Source: Gambelia wislizenii
Lineage: Eukaryota; Chordata; Lepidosauria; Squamata; Crotaphytidae
DNA length: 64,000 nucleotides
Direction: 5' to 3'
Assembly (NCBI GenBank): GCA_030847615.1
Contig: JAUMIR010000004.1
Location: 98,222,001-98,286,000, forward strand
Shown here: one piece after another, positions 46,090-57,880 of the stretch
Layout of the letters: each line of letters opens with the position of its first letter
How positions within the stretch are numbered: the first letter of the stretch is position 1
Notes under the pieces: model-generated
Database searches by the model: none
The model's input: only the letters and a program-made list of their open reading frames with translations
What the model was told of the DNA's origin: nothing
Made by a program: the position numbers and the translations under genes

Positions 46090-46275
46090 AGAAGTAAGAG
46101 CTGTTTGGCAGTAGAATGCATTGCCCTGGAGTGTGGTGGAGTCTCCTTCTTTGTGGGGGGTTTAAACAGAGGCTGGAGGGCCATCTGTCGGGAATGCTTT
46201 GATTGTTCCTGCAGGGCAGGGGGGTGGACTAGATGGCCCTTGTAGTCTCTTCCAACTCTATGATTCTAGGAAGGT
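46090..46275 (+). mobile_element. CR1 LINE 3' end
   Basis: 'gagctgtttggcagtagaatg', 'gagtgtggtggagtctcc', 'cagaggctggagggccatctg', 'tggactagatggcccttg', 'ccaactctatgattcta'. Sense orientation. Confidence 0.88.
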
Positions 46276-47115
46276 GAGAATTTTTATCTTATGTCAGCTG
46301 GACTGAACTGAAGACAGCCTGGGATGCTACTGTAATCCATGCTTTTGCTTTGAGGAATCTACAGTTTTACTACCTATCCTGGAATCTAATATGTATACCC
46401 TAATTAATGAAGTAGATGTGTTCCCGGGCATTACTTCTTTAACAGAAAATTTGGTACCAAAGGTAGAAATAACATGAAAAGAATTGAAATGTGTTCCTAC
46501 AACACCAAAAAAAAGAACAGCAGCTCAACATGTTTCAACAAACTTTGTATTCAAAACTAACAATATGTATGTCTGAAATGAAACAACCAGGACAGATAAG
46601 CCTTGACTTTTTCTTTTACCAGCCTCTACTTTTATGAATACCATTTTGATGGTCAAACTACTAGATCTATGCTTTTTTAAAAAAAGCATGTATATGAGTG
46701 GTGTGGCAGATGTATCTGCACTCCCTTGTTCTGTTTTCCTTCTCACACATGCTTAGTAAGGGAATCTGGAGGCAGCTGGTGTTCACCTGTTGTAGGCAAG
46801 CACACATGGCTACAGTAGGATCTAAAGGTAGCATCCCGTTCTTTCTTAGTTCAACCTTTGTTTATTGCATTGATTACTGCAGGCACTCTGCTGCAACTAG
46901 ATACCAAGTCTGTGTTTTTCCAGCCCTCCTTCACCAATGCTGCTAAAAAACTTCCTGCTGAACAAAGGATGAGGAAGAAAAGTTAACTGAGAGGGGCATA
47001 AAAAGCCTTTGTATAAAGGATCTTCACTGTCAGAGACTTTCCTAACAGACATATGCCTGCATTTGTAAATAAATTAATATGAAATGAACTTGAGGCTTCC
47101 CTGGTCTTTGACCTT
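46276..47115. other. Intergenic stretch, unassigned
   Basis: No coding signal or recognisable repeat. Confidence 0.4.
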
Positions 47116-47118
47116 TTA

Positions 47119-47250
47119 GTGTAGTGGTGGGGGATACCACTGGTTCTTCAAATGTTGTTGGACTCTTATTCCAGCCCCTATCAGACCAAACCAGCTTGGC
47201 CAATAGTCAAGGATGATGGAAACTGTTGTTCCACAATACTTGAAAGTGAC
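47119..47250. mobile_element. hAT-like MITE, diverged
   Basis: 'gtagtggtgggggataccac', 'tgttgttggactcttattcc', 'cttggccaatagtcaaggatgatgg' and 'actgttgttccac' follow the layout of a common squamate MITE. Confidence 0.5.
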
Positions 47251-48045
47251 AAGTTTCCCACTTTGGGAAATAACAATATGGACAAATACAGATGATATGA
47301 CCAATGTACCACATGGTAATAATTTCTACTATTTGGTTGCCTATATTATTAATGCAAATGTATTGGGGTTGACCCACCACCTCACATATAATTTCTAATA
47401 ACATCTGGATTCCCCACATTTATTACCAGTTTAATTACTTTATGCATTTATTAAAATGGAGAGGTAGAGAATTGAATTGTGACTACTTTGAAGACAGAAT
47501 AAACAGAAAACATTGCTAACATTTAGATTTAAATTATGGGTAATAAGGTTTTTAAAAGACTTTTGAAAAAGGAGGCAGGTAGCCAATTCTAAATGTTGTA
47601 ATTTAGAGATTTTGAGACTTGCTCTTTAAACTGTATCCTGCAGCTTCAATAAACAAGGCAAGCTACGCCACCTGGTGGCAAATGAATATTTTTGAAACTA
47701 CAAATACAGCATGTCTAAATCCGCTTTAGGGCAACTATTTATTAGAACCAACAAACTCTTACAAAACATCTGAGACACTTCGGCTGGTCTTGATAAAGGC
47801 ACAGCTCAGCTGTAGAATGTGGTTATTTTTCCTCCTTGTGGACTAACAGTTGGCTTGTCATGTACTTTAAGTGTCATTGAAAACTTTTCATAGTGAATTA
47901 GCAGGGCTATGGGAACTTTTTTTGTTTTGTTTATTACGGTATTGTATTATATAATCCTTGTTACAGTTGTATTCATGTAACAGTGTTACAGTAATCAGTT
48001 ATGAAGTAATAAACATTGAACAAAGAAACAAAGGTGGATGTGTTG
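47251..48045. other. Intergenic stretch, unassigned
   Basis: AT-rich; nothing recognised. Confidence 0.4.
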
Positions 48046-48049
48046 CTGT

Positions 48050-48790
48050 TGTACTGGATGGATGGGGTCAGTGGGAAATGAAATCATTCATGGTGGTCAG
48101 TCATTGGGGTTGAGTGGGCGTCACAAAGTACGGTATGTCTTTCCAGAATGGTCCGTGCTGCGGGGGAGGTTTCAGTTCATGGGCACTGTTATTTATGAAA
48201 TCTAGAAGGGGAAGACATTTCTCAGTAAATAGGATAGACATGTGTTGTCCGTTCAATCTCCTGATGTTGTCAGAAAGCTTTTCCATGAGCCAGTTGTCCC
48301 AAAGTCGGCTCTACCATTTGGACAGAGTAAGAGTTCCAGTCTTCCAATTCCTGGCAATCTCACTTCTAGCAATAGCAAGTAAAAATGCAACTAATACTTT
48401 GTATTTAACTAATTTGTCCTCACCCAGGAATAGCGGAAGTGAAAGCAACATGGGGGAGGGATTTATATTTTGCCCAGTGATTTGAGCAATAGTGTTCAGA
48501 ATGGAGTACCAAAAGATATGAACTACTAAACATTCCAGCCACATATCTAAATACGTACCCTTATATTTACATCCCACCAACAACTGAGGCTGCTTTGTTT
48601 GGCTATACACACCTTTTGTGTGACTAGTGTGAGGTACCATTTGTGCATGGTTTTTAATGTGGTTTCCCTCAAGGTTATTATTCTGAACTTAAGGTGGGGA
48701 GAGGTCCAAATGGTAATCCAATATGAGTCTAGGATTGTTGTGTGTAGGTCATTTTCCCATCCTGCCTTATGAGTGAGACCTGTATCAAAC
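48050..48790 (-). mobile_element. L1-type LINE 3' region
   Basis: Shares layout and phrases with 23760-24240 (mutated copies of the same family tail). No coding block recognised. Assignment rests on the comparison only. Confidence 0.4.
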
Positions 48791-49269
48791 GATTTCAGTC
48801 ATCCATTAATATATTCTGGATGAGCGACCTTTGATGGAAGTGGCTGTTGTGGTCCAATGGGGTTAAAGGGCAGGGGATGTTCTCCTGTATGCATTAAATG
48901 CACCGTAAAGGAGAGTACTTGTTGCAAATGAAGCCAGCTAGGGTGGAATGGGTCTAGTGGTTACAATTACCCTTCCTTTGTCTTTGGTTTGTTGATGTTG
49001 AAATAGGAACTTATTTTTTAAGCAATGGTTTTACATAATTATTTAATGGCAAACACTGTGCAAAGATTGTCCCCCACTCACCCTTGATATAGTAGAGATT
49101 TTACCAAAGATAATTGCTTTCAACATAGACATTAAGTAACTACAATAAGTTCTGAAATAAAACCATAAACATAAGCTGAAAGGTACATTATAAAGAACTA
49201 GATAATAATCATTAACTAGATGGCAGCAAATGCAGAAATTGGCATCTGTTACAGATGTTTTGGATTGAT

Positions 49270-49585
49270 CAGAAGAGAAGAGGTTGCACAAGAGAAGGTT
49301 AAGAGGTGACATGCTAGCTATGTTTAAATAGTTGAAAGAATGTCATATTGAAGAGCGAACAAGCTTGCTTTCTGCTGCTCCTGAGACTAGAACATGGAGC
49401 AATTGATTCAAACTACAGGAAAAGAGATTCCACCTAAACGTTGGAGTGTGGTGGAGTCTTCTTCTTTGAAACTTTTAAAACAGAGGCTGAATGACCATCT
49501 ATCGGGAGTGCTTTGCTTGTGTATTCCTGCATGGCAGGAGGATGGACTGGATGACCCTTGTGGTGTCTATGATTCTATGAGTGGT
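49270..49585 (+). mobile_element. CR1 LINE 3' end with internal deletion
   Basis: 'agagaaggttaagaggtgacatg', 'gaatgtcatattgaagagcg', 'gattccacctaaacg', then a jump to 'tggagtgtggtggagtctt' (the 'aggaagaatttcctgacagt' part is missing), 'tggactggatgacccttgtgg' and 'tatgattctatga'. Confidence 0.88.
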
Positions 49586-49864
49586 GGTAAATTCAAATGA
49601 TAGGGAAAGTAATTATTGGTTAACAGTAAACCTAACTGCTTCTTTCTTGTAATATCATCCCACATTTGACAAAACTATCACCTCATTTACCAAACAAAAA
49701 GCACTCTACTAAGCAGAGGAGGAATAGCATTTTGGTGGGGGAAAATAATTGATATATGGAATGACTGAGAAAATTTAATAAATATACAAGATCCATATGC
49801 TAAATAAGTGCCTTGGGTGAGAAGTCTAATTCACAGGTCACAATAAAAAAAATATATATTTAGA

Positions 49865-49990
49865 TACAGAACATTGAGTTGGAAGGCACCACAAGGGCCA
49901 CTTAGTCCAACTCTTTACATGTAGGAATCCACAGCTAAAGCATTTTTGAGAGATGACTGTTCAATGTCTGTTTAAAAATCAGCTTTTTAA
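49865..49990 (-). mobile_element. Old CR1/L3-like 3' fragment
   Basis: 'acagaacattgagttggaaggcaccacaagggccac', shown here in part, 'agtccaactctttacatg' and 'caatgtctgtttaaaaatc' resemble the antisense CR1 3' end but are much more diverged than other copies. Confidence 0.55.
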
Positions 49991-52360
49991 AGGTCCAGAG
50001 AGCAGCTACATTCGGCTTCCCTTTTACAATGTATAAAAAAATCCCAGGACATTGTCACTACTACTCAAGGATTCTACTACTTCTTCCCCATTGACCATTT
50101 CTTTCTGGCTGGTTTGTGTCAACTTCAAGATAGCTGATCCCCATGCTACCTCCTTCACCTTCTGAATGATGAAATTGTGAGCAAGAAAAGTGAGGAATTT
50201 CTTGGAACTTACATTCTTGGCAGAGCTTGACTTCCAGCAAATACAAGGGTAGTTAAGGTCTCCCATTACTACTACTGTATATTTCTTCTTTCTGAATTCT
50301 GATTATGTTCCAGGAAGGTATCATCCAAGTCTTCAGTGTGTAGCTTACAGGTCAATCGTAGACCCTTACAATGATGTCATTGCTCTTTCCCTCCCATTTA
50401 ATTTTTACCCGCATGTTCTCAAATTGTTTTCAGTGTTTTAAGTCATGGCTCTCCTCACAAGTTACAGACCCTTGACATATAATGTTGTTATTCTTTTCTT
50501 ACTATTTGCTTGATTTCTTCTGAAAATGCAGGGCTTGGAACATTTGAAAATTAATTTGATAATGATAACCATTAGAAATTTAAAAATCAATTCACTACCA
50601 TAAACAGTAATCAATGAAATAATTTATCAAGTTATTGTTAACTAACTTGCTACTAAAATGTTAATATGAGGCTAGACTGTGGGATGTACAGAAAATGCCA
50701 TGGAGGTCGTCACTGTTGGCTTTAGGGGAGCCCATTTTGTTATTGTCTTCTTTAAGAAAGGATCTTTCTGTCCTTTTCAAATTGCCTGCTTTGAAACTGG
50801 ATTTCCCCCCTCACGTAGCCCATAATGATTCCTGCCTGGGAATGGTGGGAGTTTGACATGTCCTACAACTGTCAGTTTGGGAAAAGCTGCCTCAAACCAT
50901 GGGAACTCGTTTTATAACTTCTTCAGTTTATCACGGATCTGCATCTCCCTTTTCTTTCCCCCTCAATAAATATGTACAATTCATTCATTGTACAAAAGCC
51001 TTGTTTGTTAAAAGTTAATAAGGAGTGGTTTATTTTCATTAGAGCACACTGAGCAACTGCTGGTACAGAAATAAGTGGATAGCTACAAAGATCAGTCGCT
51101 GAATCAAGGGTGGAGAAGTCTTAATCGGCCAGGAGTGCTTGCTACAAGCTTTGACTGTTATGCTATCTGCACTCCTTCCTGGAGTTGGAGGGCCTGAAGA
51201 TGGTAGTGCACGCACTGGTAACCTCAAGGCTGGACTTCTGCAATGCCAAGCTTTGGAGGCTGAAGGAGCAGTTATAAAGAAGTAGTGGCTACTGGTTCCA
51301 TTTCGACTAAGTCAGCCCTTCTTCACAGCACAAGCCTCTGCCCCCTTAGACTGTGTGATCAGGCAGAACACATAATATAAAAACACACAAGGCTCCGAAT
51401 GACTCAGCCAACAAGCAGCCTTAACTCAAAAGACACAAATTAACTTTATTCTGTCTCTTCTCTGAGTCCTAAACAAAATGCCTACTCATATTTTCCTCTC
51501 TCTGTTCTCCACACACTTGTCTGCTACAGAGACTAGCTGTAGAGAGTTAATAGCTACTAGCTCTGCCAACCTTCACAAAATAATTCACTGTAGAAGCTTA
51601 TAAATGTTATAGATCTCCAAAAGTTACACATCTCACATTAGGCTGAAAGAGAGAGGAGACACCAAAGTTAACTACTATAGAATTACAGTACTTTTAACCT
51701 AATTTTCTGAATGAGGAAAATATGCCAATGAATGACGACAATCAGGAGTGGGTGGGTAGACGGGGGAGGCCATTTTCAAAGAAGGCCTTTAAAATGTAAT
51801 CATCATCTCATTCATGGAATTTGCAGGGATCCAGACATCATCATCTGTTGTTAGTTAGCTTCCCTGTTTTCACAGCACTTCTGCAGTTTTCTTACCCTGG
51901 GAAAGACAAAATAGCTACACAATGCCATTTGACTGGTAATAATAGGAGCAGTCTCTCTGGAAGCACTGTGGCTAGTCAATACCTCATTTCCCCTTGCACT
52001 AAGAAGTCTGGTGCTCTAACAAAAGGCTGATTACACAATTGTTACTTAGTGTAAAACATTAATGCTATTACTTCTTTGGAACCAGTAGGAGTAATTTTAT
52101 TTTGATGACAACAGCTACACAGTTAGACCTATTCTCAATAAAAAAAATTCTGAAGAAGCGGTTGATTAAATGTTGAGGGAAAATAGCATTATTGACAGCC
52201 ACTGAATGTAATGGCATTTTAATGCACACACACACACACACACATATATTAAAGTGTATAAACATGAATGTGAGGATAGCAGACACTGGAGCAATAATGC
52301 CAGAATTCAGTATTAAGACATAAGATCCTAAAAAGAAGAGGTGTATTCATCTTCTCTTAG
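49991..52360. other. Intergenic stretch between RAB3B and TXNDC12, unassigned
   Basis: No gene seen. Short ORFs lack domains. 'cagtttgggaaaagctgcctcaaacca' near 50872 and similar short motifs are isolated. Confidence 0.4.
52225..52244 (+). repeat. (CA)n microsatellite
   Basis: Ten CA dinucleotides. Confidence 0.9.
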
Positions 52361-52384
52361 ATTGAATTTAAAAATTAAAAATCA

Positions 52385-52392
52385 ATTTTATT
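52385..52392 (-). terminator. Candidate poly(A) signal of TXNDC12
   Basis: AATAAA on the minus strand, about 1.05 kb past the TXNDC12 stop codon, followed by an AT-rich stretch. No closer canonical hexamer was seen on this strand. Confidence 0.45.
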
Positions 52393-52724
52393 GTTACCCT
52401 GGTACAAAAATACAGTACAGTATGAAACAAGGCATCCACCAATAACATTCAGCAAATGAGAGATCTTTCACATAAAATACTTCAGTATGTTTTCTCTTTC
52501 ATTAATAAAAGACCTGAAGAAGACAAATGCACAAATGGAAAAGCAGTATTTCTGTCTAATTGCAACCAAAAAGGAAGAAGATGGTTCTGTATTCAATATT
52601 CTTCATGCTGTTCCTTAAGCAAATAGGAAAAGTAAGACTACTTAGTATTCATGGCAGAGTTTATCAGTTGAGTATATTTGGCTTGCTGAGGCCTATGCAC
52701 ATGGTGCTAATCTAGAGTTAAGCA

Positions 52725-52850
52725 ACCTGATAGCCTCCATATGTTTTGAACTACAACTTTCATCAGGCCCACCCAACAGGATCCATTGTCAGGGATGATA
52801 GGGCTGCACTGGAAGACAGCTGGAGGGTGCAAGGTTGCCTATCTCTGATG
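52725..52850. mobile_element. MITE in TXNDC12 3'UTR
   Basis: 'gcaacctgatagcctccatatg', 'gaactacaactttcatcagg', 'ttgtcagggatgatagggctg', 'gctggagggtgcaaggttgc': a diverged inverted-repeat short element of the hAT-like type. Confidence 0.55.
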
Positions 52851-53431
52851 CAGTTCATATTGAAAAGTAAAAACAAGATAATTGATTGCAATCCTAAATA
52901 CCATAATTCTAGATAATAGAAGAAACCATTGTATAAGACTAACATTATAAAGTAGATACCAGCCTTTTCTTAGCATATAAAAAATGCTGTTTAGGAAGAG
53001 TTAGGCCTTAACTAACACTGCAATGATGTTTTTTCCATGTGATTAATGTTGAAGCAGTCATTAGTTAATTTACTTTAAGCATTTTTCTCTTATAAATATG
53101 CATTTTAATGTAAACAAGAGAACATAATAGTTCACTTGATTCCATGGTGTGAAAATTAGACAGTATTTGATCTAATAAATTGTCAGTAGGAAAAAGTTTT
53201 TTTCTCAGTGCAGCTACAATTCCTTATCTGGAAAAAAATAGGGAAGATCAGAGCTTTAAAAGTTACTTTTAATACTACGAATCCCAAAAACTGCCAATAA
53301 GCAGAGGCAGTATTTATGGTAGCTAAGGAACTCTGAAGATTATAATAAAAAAGTAACTTTTCCTAGTTCTAAGGAGGATTTTTTTTTCTTATTTTGAATT
53401 CTGAGCTGATATAAAACAGATGTTGGATGCA

Positions 53432-53511
53432 TTACAATTCATCTCCAAGATGTTTTTGCTTGAAAGCATCACCTGTCAGCTTCTCCTGGGCTTCTTTCAT
53501 ACCCTGGATGA
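53432..53511 (-). CDS. TXNDC12: TXNDC12 exon 7 (last coding exon)
   Basis: Encodes the C-terminus of the ER thioredoxin-like protein ERp18/AGR1. Acceptor ttttttcag precedes TC, which completes the Val codon begun by exon 6 (CAA G|TC ATC). The exon reads [26 protein letters not shown] and stops at TAA (53432-53434). The last four residues, GDEL, are a KDEL-type ER-retrieval signal; the human protein, from memory, ends EDEL. The length matches the family (about 172 residues in total, 26 to 27 here). The 80-bp coding part is followed by a 3'UTR running toward lower coordinates. Confidence 0.93.
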
Positions 53512-54035
53512 CTGAAAAAAGATAAGAGATATTTTAGTCAGTTTAGATTATATGACTGGCAGAACAACAGCAGCATGACTAACTTTCATTAATTACTGAG
53601 AAAAATCCATATACAACATAAGTTCTCTGCAAACACTTTTTTCCTTTTCATTGTTTTTTCCTCTTTTTCTTCCTAAAATTCATCTCTTTCCTGATTCCCA
53701 TCCTTGCCCTTATCAGCCATCAAGCAAAGAACATTTATCAATATGAAAAAAATGGTGGTCCAGACCAAGTGAACAGGAATAGCAAATAAGTTTTATAAGT
53801 TTTATGTGGAAGCAGTGGGAGAGGACAACATGTTTGTGGGTTTTCTGACTGAAGGTGCTGGGCCTTTTTAGAACTGTTTATCTGTTTGGCAGTTTCAGTC
53901 TCTTCTTCTTAGCTGCTGTTATGTGCTCAGAGGGACTTCTGATGCTTGAATGTATCCCTGAGCTCACTGTGGATGGAGTCAACAACCAAATGGCATAGGA
54001 GCTAGACTGCTAGTCCCACAGAGTTCATTATCTAG
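53512..54035 (-). other. TXNDC12 intron 6, exon-proximal part
   Basis: Unique-looking, AT-rich intron sequence between exon 7 and the first intronic MITE. No further exon or RNA gene is seen. The rest of intron 6 (to 57880) holds the elements listed separately. Confidence 0.5.
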
Positions 54036-54039
54036 AACA

Positions 54040-54228
54040 TCCTCTCTCAACCTTTTTTTTTTACCCTGGAGGAACCCTTGAAATAAGGTCTCAGGGAACC
54101 CCTATATCAAAATTATATCTACAGCTCAAAAAAAGTTTATTTTTTTCCCAATCATAATCTCTTGCAGAACCTCCAGTGACCTCTTACAAAACCCTACACT
54201 TGCAGGTAACCTTGGTTGATAAACCCTG
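54040..54228. mobile_element. hAT MITE, same family as 23566-23755
   Basis: 'catcctctctcaacctt', 'ggaacccttgaaataaggtctcagggaacccc' in parts, 'atctacagctcaaaaaaag', 'ttggttgataaaccctg'. Imperfect 8-bp flanks (atctagaa, gtctagga). Confidence 0.8.
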
Positions 54229-54236
54229 GTCTAGGA

Positions 54237-54370
54237 TAGGTCAACATGGTCCTCCAGATGTTTCTGGCCTTCAGCTCTCATAAGTACAAGCCAGCACAGC
54301 CAATGGGGACTGATGATGGGAGTTGCAGTCCAACAACATCTGCAGAGGCACAACTGCCACCCCTGACCTA
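54237..54370. mobile_element. hAT-like MITE
   Basis: 'catggtcctccagatgtttctgg' faces 'caacaacatctgcagaggcac', with 'gatgatgggagttgcagtcc' in the middle: inverted-repeat short element. Confidence 0.65.
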
Positions 54371-54499
54371 GATTTAGCAAACAGGGAGTTTTATGTGAGA
54401 GGTTGGGTGGGGAGTGTCCCAGGATATGAGGGATCTGGGAACTTCACTACTTTACTACTGTTAAGTCTAAAGTAGCTACATAAACATCAATACTATTAG

Positions 54500-54655
54500 A
54501 AGTACTAGACCACCAACAAATATCAGGGATGTAGGCTATATTTCAGAGGAAGGAACTGGCAGAACCACCTCTGAGTATTCCTTGCCTGAGAAAACCCTAT
54601 GGAATTCATGGGTCAGTGACTTGACAGTGACTTGAAGGCACGCACGCACACACAC
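54500..54655 (+). mobile_element. 5S-derived SINE, 5'-truncated
   Basis: 'gaccaccaacaaatatcaggg', 'tatatttcagaggaaggaactgg', 'cctctgagtattccttgcc', 'ccctatggaattcatgg', then a short tandem 'cagtgacttga' duplication (54612-54636) and a (CA)n tail. Confidence 0.8.
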
Positions 54656-55665
54656 ACAAACTGCAAAGCTGCCATCTATAAATACAGTTTTATCCACCTG
54701 ACCCAGAAATTCTTTGCATCAGAGATTAATGAAATATTAGGACACCCAGCTTGTGTATGATATTGATAGAGATAAGTTGACATAAACAAGAACAATATAT
54801 GGTACTTTTGCAAGAGTTAGATGGCATTAGACCAGTGGTGGGAGTTATGCTCAGAATCCTGTTGGTCCACTATGCCAGCAGCTGCCCATTTTCAAGAGTT
54901 CTGCAGTGATGGCAATGGAAGGCAGACAAAATCTGCCAGCTCTGAATATCCTATTTCTCCAGTGCCTTATTTCTTTCTCAGTGATTATGACATCAACCTT
55001 TCTCCGTCTCCACCTACACTGGCATAGCTATACTGACACAGTGCACCAACAGGAATCTGGTAATAGGTGTACTTCCCAAGGCCATTTTATGTGCCCCACA
55101 GACTCCTCCCAGACAGCAGTTAACCAGGAAAAAAAACACACACACAAAAACCTGAATTGTCACTCCTGGAAGATTTCAGGAGCAATGACTTTCCTTTAAA
55201 ACAAGGTACATAGACTTCCTGTAGCTTGTTTCCCCCTCACTGAAAAAGGAGTTTTAGAAGATTGGAAGTGGGCCTCCAGCCACTCCTGGTTATGTCTTTG
55301 AGGGCTATTGCCCCCAGTTTTCAGCCCCCAGATCACCAGAATTTGCTCACCTTGCCTTAGAGCTCTTAAACTTAGTGGAGCATGAAGAATATACATGAGA
55401 TCACTCTTATCTCATGTTTGGAAGATAAAGAAAGAGGACTAAATCTGAACTATCAATCAACTGTGCGAGGGCCATAGTTATCAACCTTTAGTACCTTATA
55501 TCCCACCAATCAGTCTTTCAGAGAATATGGGTCCACCATGACAGAAACAAAAAGTCCACTTTTCCCAAGGACATGAATACATTTTCAGGCATTCTGTTAT
55601 TATATTTATCCTTCATAGTAAGTTTTAAATAGATAAGAACTGTATTGTTGAGAGTAATAATTGTT
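54656..55665. other. TXNDC12 intron 6 stretch, unassigned
   Basis: No exon or clear repeat seen. Confidence 0.4.
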
Positions 55666-55667
55666 TC

Positions 55668-55960
55668 TCTTTCTCTCTGGCTTTTCTTCGCAAACAAAGA
55701 TTCAGGAAGGACTCATCCCGCGCTTTCTGCAAGCGCGCTGATGACTAAAAAGGCCAATCTGAGATAAACAAGTCCAGTTGCAGAAAGCACAGCAGAAGGT
55801 CTCCTTGGGTGATGTTTCTGGGTTGTGATTCTTTCTGCGTTGTCATTTCTCTTCAAGACTTGTTTGGTGTGAGTTCTCAAATAAGGCTGCAGCATTGTGG
55901 ATAGTGTGTTTCCATGCCTCCCGATGTGAGGCCAGGGCGGACCATTGTTGGTGATCAATT
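55668..55960 (-). pseudogene. LINE ORF2 C-terminus with C2H2-type tail, copy 3
   Basis: Antisense copy of the element at 34110 and 42665. Minus strand reads ITNNGPPWPHIGRHGNTLST in one frame, while the native frame gives DHQQWSALAS, HTIHNAAALF and the C..C..SRIGL.SH tail. Truncated about 300 bases from the 3' end. Confidence 0.75.
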
Positions 55961-56195
55961 GTATTAGTAGTTGAAATCGTTGTGAAAACCCAGAATCTCA
56001 TCTACATGATTTCTTCATTCTGTCATGGTACTCATACTACTGGTTGAGAACCACGGTGTTAGGCACATCATCTCTTAAGGGGTCAATTCAAACCAGCTGA
56101 ATCTGTGGTATATTCAACACAAAATTTATTTGTAGGACAGGTTTCTTAAGTGAGAAATAGGTCAGCCTTTACTCTTTTTTACTATCATGGAGAAG

Positions 56196-56245
56196 AATGT
56201 ATACATATTCACAGACTGAATATGTATACATATTCACAGACTGAA
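56196..56245 (+). repeat. 25-bp tandem duplication
   Basis: 'atgtatacatattcacagactg' occurs twice head to tail; each copy contains the palindrome 'atgtatacat'. Confidence 0.85.
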
Positions 56246-56278
56246 ATCCAGAGAGAGCCTAGCATACTCTTCAATATA

Positions 56279-56535
56279 CAGTCATCCCTTCACATTCGCG
56301 GGGGTTAGGGGCAGACAACCCTCGCGAATGTGAAAAAAACGCAAATAAGAAATGAGCCTGCCGGCGAGCAGTTTTCCACCCTAGTCCCTTCCCAAGGCAG
56401 CGAGGAGCTTCCTGAGAAGCCCCTGGCTGCCTTGGGAAGGGAGTGGGGTGTTGAGCAGGGGGGCGAGGCGCAGGCAGCTTTCCGCGACTAATCAAAACCA
56501 CGAATGTGAAAGTCGCGAATGTGGAGGGGCAACTG
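56279..56535. mobile_element. TA-flanked Tigger-like MITE, 257 bp, GC-rich interior
   Basis: Ends cagtcatcccttcacattcg and (inverse) cagttgcccctccacattcg; TA on both sides. 'cccttcccaaggcagcgagg' faces 'ctgccttgggaaggga' in the middle, giving an internal hairpin. Same termini as the 961-bp element at 29680. Confidence 0.88.
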
Positions 56536-56699
56536 TACTACTTTCCCTCATGCTCAGATTGATCTCTCTCATATCTCAACAGACACCCTGTTGAAAGCTC
56601 CCCTGGTGTTTCCCTGGATGTGAGAGGCAAAAGTTCTTGTATGCACCAGGAACCAATGCACAAGAAGCCCTTTGATTTCCAAGTATCATACAAAGCAGC

Positions 56700-56795
56700 C
56701 TTCCCAACCTGGTGCTCTCCAGATGTCTTAGATACTCTCTAGAAAACCCCAGCAAATGTACTCCAACACATCTGGGGCACCCAGCTGAAGAGAGC
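56700..56795. mobile_element. MITE fragment
   Basis: 'cttcccaacctggtgctctccagatg' begins a common hAT-like short element; its far half is diverged. Confidence 0.45.
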
Positions 56796-56921
56796 TAATA
56801 CAGAAGCTGATAGAGAGACATTGATATTTCTACCACTTTTGTTTTTAATCCTGCTTTCTTAACAAGGAATCATCAAGGTATGAGAACCTTTTTCCTCCAT
56901 ATTCTTCTCCATTCTTGTTTA

Positions 56922-57801
56922 CTAGCTGGACCTGGTGTACCATACACCATTAAAAAACTCCCCCCAAAACAGCCAGGAGACCTCATGAAAACCCTTTGAA
57001 GTAGGGTGATGGGTTTAAGTCTGCCCCCCACTGCTGGTTCTGCCCCTCTGCCACCCATTCTGCCAGGAGACCTCATGACAACCCTTTGAGGTAGGGTGAT
57101 GGGTTTAAGTCTGCCCCCCATTGCTGGTTCTGCCCCCCCCGCCACCCATTCTGCCCGCCTTGCCACCCGTTCTACCCCCCTGCTGCCATTTCTACCCCCT
57201 GCCACTCGTTCTACCCCCCTGCCGCCATTTCTACCCCCTGCCACTCGTTCTACCACCCCTGCCACTCGTTCTACCCCCTCTGCCACTCATTCTACCCCCT
57301 CTGCCACTTGTTCTACCCCACTGCCATTTCTATCCCCCTGCCACCATTTCTAGCCCCCTGCCACTTGTTCTACGCCCCACTGCCATTTCTACTCCCTGCC
57401 ACTCACTCTACCCCCTGCCACCATTTCTGCCCCTGCCACTCGTTCTACCCCCCTGCCGCCATTTCTATCCCCCTGCCACTCTTTCTACCCCACCGCCATT
57501 TCTACAACCCTGCCACTCGTTCTACCCCCCTGCTGCCATTTCTACCCCGTGATGCCATTTCTGCCCCCCTGTCACTCATTCTACCCCACCCCACCCCTAC
57601 ACTATGGCACACATGCACACACCACATTCACCCCATGTTACTCACTGTACCTCTCCAGCAGCCATGTTTGAGATCTACATGGTCCCACCCGCAGTGTGCT
57701 GACTGGCTATCCAACAGACCTGTGATTCATTAGTCAGTTCCCTAAGCAGCGAATCAGCACACTGGAAATGGCAACATACCCAAGAGAATTATATATATAG
57801 A
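56922..57801 (-). mobile_element. Non-autonomous Helitron, 880 bp, complete ends
   Basis: On the minus strand it starts TCTATATATATAATTCTC at 57801, preceded by host A. It ends CTAG at 56925-56922, followed by host T. A 6-bp stem hairpin (GGTGTA-TGG-TACACC, 56948-56934) lies eight nucleotides before the CTAG. TC start, 3' hairpin, CTRR end and A/T insertion without target duplication are all Helitron hallmarks. No Rep/helicase is encoded. The interior is a minisatellite plus a roughly 90-bp tandem duplication (about 56963-57150). Confidence 0.85.
57040..57600. repeat. Pyrimidine-rich minisatellite within the Helitron
   Basis: More than twenty degenerate copies of an 18-22-bp unit such as 'ctgccactcgttctacccc', alternating with 'ctgccgccatttctacccc'. 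The plus strand is nearly pure C/T with CpG islands of variation; the minus strand is G-rich. Long ORFs in several frames are by-products. Confidence 0.9.
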
Positions 57802-57880
57802 TGGGCCAATCTAGTATTGCACTATAAAATCAGACAACATTCGTGAAATAAAAATTGCTACAAAGCTGTCATACACATAC

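Larger units (their letters stand above)
52365..53431 (-). other. TXNDC12: TXNDC12 3'UTR (inferred)
   Basis: DNA downstream of the TXNDC12 stop on the minus strand. The first canonical polyadenylation hexamer I see on this strand is AATAAA at about 52386-52391 (in minus-strand context caataaaattg), giving a UTR of about 1 kb. A MITE-like repeat lies inside it at about 52725-52850. The 3' end is inferred from this signal only. Confidence 0.5.

Noticed and set aside
56873..57733. ORFs of about 140 residues on both strands around 57 kb
   Set aside because: They are translations of the C/T-rich minisatellite of the Helitron; sequence is pure repeat with no domain.
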